8,071 nucleotides of DNA from JADHUC01 sp964617665 (lineage in GTDB: Bacteria; Planctomycetota; Planctomycetia; Pirellulales; Pirellulaceae): contig CAZUAH010000607.1 of NCBI GenBank assembly GCA_964617665.1, positions 1 through 8,071 of the forward strand. Direction: 5' to 3'. A program made the position numbers and the translations under genes. This document shows positions 6,649 to 8,071 of this stretch, piece after piece. The notes beneath the pieces were generated by a model. It searched no databases. It saw only the letters and a program-made list of their open reading frames with translations, and was not told where the DNA came from. How positions within the stretch are numbered: the first letter of the stretch is position 1; each line of letters opens with the position of its first letter.

Positions 6649-6867
6649 ATGAGTGAGAAGAAACGGGCGCCGTTATTGTTGGTCGTCTGCTGGGGCACGA
6701 TGTCCGTAATTGCATGGGGAGGCGTCGGCTACGCTCTTTCCGCGACAAAAACGGCCGAAGGTCTATTTGCGGCCAGCGTGTTCTTTCCGCTTCTGTCGCT
6801 CCTATTGAGCACAGCGGCCCGTTCGGTCCCAACTCTCTTGAAACTGATTCAAGGCAACGGGCGATAG
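6649..6867 (+). CDS. Small two-helix membrane protein of unknown function
   Basis: This predicted 72-residue protein starts at ATG 6649, with a seven-G run (6636-6642) 6 bases upstream that can act as ribosome site. After a short basic N-terminus (MSEKKRAP) comes a first hydrophobic helix at about residues 8-30 (LLLVVCWGTMSVIAWGG region). A second helix lies at about 39-59 (GLFAASVFFPLLSLLLSTAA), and the tail is polar and basic. The positive N-terminus and tail suggest both ends are cytoplasmic. I recognise no family. Support is the start signal, the clean amphipathic layout and the lack of an overlapping better gene. It could be a spurious frame, and it is too short to judge codon bias well. 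It reads in the same direction as the fusion gene 104 bases downstream. Confidence 0.5.
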   Translation: MSEKKRAPLLLVVCWGTMSVIAWGGVGYALSATKTAEGLFAASVFFPLLSLLLSTAARSVPTLLKLIQGNGR

Positions 6868-6902
6868 TATCAGCCTACTTTCAATCCAATTGGTACAATG
6901 GG

Positions 6903-6938
6903 CCTCCGAGCCCGTCGAAACATGGTCGGCCTCGGAGG
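6903..6938. repeat. Inverted repeat in the leader of the DUF1801/YjbR gene
   Basis: CCTCCGAG (6903-6910) and CTCGGAGG (6931-6938) form a perfect 8-bp stem around 20 bases. CGAC/GTCG-type pairs in the loop may extend it. It lies between the small membrane-protein gene and the fusion gene, with no T-run after it. It may be a weak terminator, a leader hairpin or an operator. Confidence 0.35.
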
Positions 6939-6971
6939 GCCAACCTACGAAAGCAAGCGACGGATAGTAGC

Positions 6972-7721
6972 ATGGCGAAGAAGAGAACAGCGGGGGCGGC
7001 GTCCTCGAAGCCCAGGAGTTTCTCCGGAGTGATACGTGGGCACTCGCGGACCGTGCAGGATATTGCCAAAGCGTTGCGTGATCTTGTGTATCAGGAGCTG
7101 CCCGATGCGAAGGAGAGCTTCTACGGTGGACGACATGCCATGGCCATGTATCGGACGACTGCCGACGTCTGCTGGATTCAGCCGTTGAAGGAACGCTGCA
7201 ACATCTACTTCATGCGCGGATCCGACCTGACGGATGACGGCCGAGTTCTGGAAGGCACCAGCAAGCGGCATCGGTATGCCAAGATTCGCTCGGCGGCTGA
7301 CATCGAACAGTTGCCGATACGTGCGTGGCTGCAGGAGTCCGTAACGCTGAACGAGGCCGCGATCAGTAGCGGCATGAGTTTCGAACAAGTGCACCATGAA
7401 CTGCAGACGATCTGTCTCGCATTGCCAAACACCAAAGAGACGATCACATGGGGCAAGCCACACTTCCGTGTCAGCGAGAAGATCTTCTGCGGCTGTGGCG
7501 AAGAGCAAGGTCGGCCGATCGTCGGCCTGAAGATGGAATCGGACGAGTCGGAGTTGGCGATGAAGCTGCCCGGCATCAAGAAGGCGCCGTACAGCCGCAA
7601 AGGCGACGGCTGGGTAGCCATCGACCCCAACGTCTTCGACGACTGGGAAGAAATCGAACGCCTGATCAATGGCAGTTATCGCCTGATTGCACCGAAACGA
7701 ATTGTGGCCGAGTTAGACTGA
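6972..7721 (+). CDS. DUF1801 and MmcQ/YjbR two-domain fusion protein
   Basis: This 249-residue soluble protein is read from ATG 6972. The frame is open further upstream, but that extension overlaps the small membrane-protein gene and the leader hairpin and has no recognisable fold. Residues 1-16 are a basic, low-complexity tail. Residues about 25-120 match DUF1801 (YdhG-like): an ELPDAKESFYGG-type block, WIQPLKERCNIYFMRG, LLEGTSKR-like (LEGTSKRHRYAKI) and RSAADI. Residues about 136-245 match MmcQ/YjbR: SFEQVHHELQTICLALPNTKE, TWGKPHFRV, and a C-terminal block with GDGWVAIDP, DWEEIERLINGSYRLIAPKR. Both families share a small alpha/beta fold and lack a firmly established activity; YjbR-type domains have been proposed to bind DNA. 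Fusion of the two in one chain is seen here directly. The ribosome site is weak (ACGGA, about 10 bases upstream). Confidence 0.83.
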   Translation: MAKKRTAGAASSKPRSFSGVIRGHSRTVQDIAKALRDLVYQELPDAKESFYGGRHAMAMYRTTADVCWIQPLKERCNIYFMRGSDLTDDGRVLEGTSKRHRYAKIRSAADIEQLPIRAWLQESVTLNEAAISSGMSFEQVHHELQTICLALPNTKETITWGKPHFRVSEKIFCGCGEEQGRPIVGLKMESDESELAMKLPGIKKAPYSRKGDGWVAIDPNVFDDWEEIERLINGSYRLIAPKRIVAELD

Positions 7722-7729
7722 CGTCCATC

Positions 7730-7753
7730 CAACCCGCGCTGAAGTACGGGTTG
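7730..7753 (+). terminator. Hairpin after the DUF1801/YjbR gene
   Basis: CAACCCG (7730-7736) and CGGGTTG (7747-7753) form a perfect 7-bp stem with a 10-base loop, starting 9 bases after the TGA stop. The position suits a terminator, but only GAATACC follows rather than a T-run, so it is at best a weak or factor-assisted one. It could equally be part of a dispersed repeat, given the second hairpin at 7773-7791. Confidence 0.4.
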
Positions 7754-7772
7754 AATACCGCTGCGAGGGAAA

Positions 7773-7791
7773 GAGGCGTGAACGCCCCTCT
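7773..7791. repeat. Second hairpin, terminator-like on the minus strand
   Basis: GAGGCG (7773-7778), a TGAA loop and CGCCCCTCT (7783-7791) form a short GC-rich stem, slightly bulged. Read on the minus strand it is followed by CTCTTTCCC, a modest T-rich tail. It would end transcription of the remnant coming from the right. Together with the 7730-7753 hairpin it sits between convergent reading directions. Confidence 0.35.
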
Positions 7792-7795
7792 CCTC

Positions 7796-7990
7796 TGATT
7801 TTGGCTCTGCCGCGGGCGCTTCCTGGCTGGCGGCGGCGACTCGCTTTTGGAACTCAGCAGGAGTGAGCATGTCGATGGTGCCTTGTCAGCTTTCGACTAG
7901 GTAGGTCAGTTCTTTTTCGACGACCTTGGGGTCGCCCTGCAGGATCTCGCCGGTGGGGCTGAAGGTCACGGCTTTGTGGTCCGGGAGAGT
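7796..7990 (-). pseudogene. Remnant of an unrecognised protein gene, broken by one TGA codon
   Basis: On the minus strand, 34 codons from 7990 read TLPDHKAVTFSPTGEILQ, then GDPKVVEKELTYLVES, then a TGA at 7888-7886. The same frame continues with QGTIDMLTPAEFQKRVAAAS and then an Ala/Pro/Glu-rich tail. The composition on both sides looks like genuine protein. A single TGG-to-TGA change (Trp to stop) would join them. The frame is also closed upstream by TGA at 7993-7991, so no N-terminus survives in the window and the sequence changes character there. I do not recognise the family. An alternative is that only the part from ATG 7870 is translated, which I think unlikely because it lacks a clear ribosome site. 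Confidence 0.42.
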
Positions 7991-8071
7991 TCAATTTCAC
8001 GAGAAATCAGTGCCGAAACTGCGTCGCTGACGCTCCTTGTTGCCGGCCTACAACTCTTTCAACAAGCTGTT

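Noticed and set aside
6714..6971. N-terminal extension of the DUF1801/YjbR frame
   Set aside because: It overlaps the small membrane-protein gene and a hairpin, has no recognisable fold, and the families begin after the ATG at 6972.
1..8071. CRISPR arrays, tRNA or rRNA genes, and complete insertion sequences
   Set aside because: No regularly spaced direct repeats, cloverleaf-like genes, rRNA signatures or transposase catalytic motifs were seen on either strand.
7994..8071. Possible end of an insertion element with small palindromes
   Set aside because: Short stems (for example GCGTC/GACGC near 8025) are present, but there is no matching inverted end or target duplication inside the window.

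Overview
The window looks like a piece of a planctomycete chromosome, probably Pirellulaceae-like. This is inferred from family content: exported GH13, FG-GAP and DUF6807 proteins beside a XylR-type regulator, moderately GC-rich coding sequence, and a compact class-C-like group II intron. I could run no database search, so the taxon is a judgement.

Left part (1-4403) is a small sugar or polysaccharide locus. The first 136 bases hold the N-terminus of a XylR/AraC-type regulator on the minus strand. It is divergent from three plus-strand genes for exported proteins: a GH13 alpha-amylase-family enzyme (288-1697, Sec signal), an FG-GAP/VCBS beta-propeller protein (1763-3181, Sec signal) and a DUF6807 protein (3348-4403, Tat signal). 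The divergent intergenic region carries four GTC(C/A) half-sites spaced 10-11 bp apart, a plausible operator.

Middle part (4404-4856) contains no protein gene. It holds a complete-looking, ORF-less, very short group II intron of about 365 nt on the minus strand (4405-4769). The call rests on a GTGCG 5' end, a recognisable domain V, a foldable domain VI and a ..CTAT 3' end. The intron starts directly after a near-perfect 66-bp hairpin repeat lying downstream of a convergent kinase gene. Its 3' end abuts the DUF6807 stop codon. The nucleotide bulged at the usual branch-point position in domain VI is G, not A.

Right part: a minus-strand hybrid signalling protein (REC-PAS-HisKA-HATPase, 4857-6356); a 292-bp divergent spacer with a candidate promoter; a 72-residue two-helix membrane protein (6649-6867); a DUF1801 plus MmcQ/YjbR fusion protein (6972-7721); two hairpins; and, on the minus strand near the end, a protein remnant interrupted by one TGA codon. 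The last 78 bases hold nothing I recognise.

The first three genes probably act together in carbohydrate capture and processing at or outside the cytoplasmic membrane, under the divergent regulator. The kinase, membrane protein and fusion protein have no evident link to that locus. The most unusual element is the minimal intron and its hairpin target.
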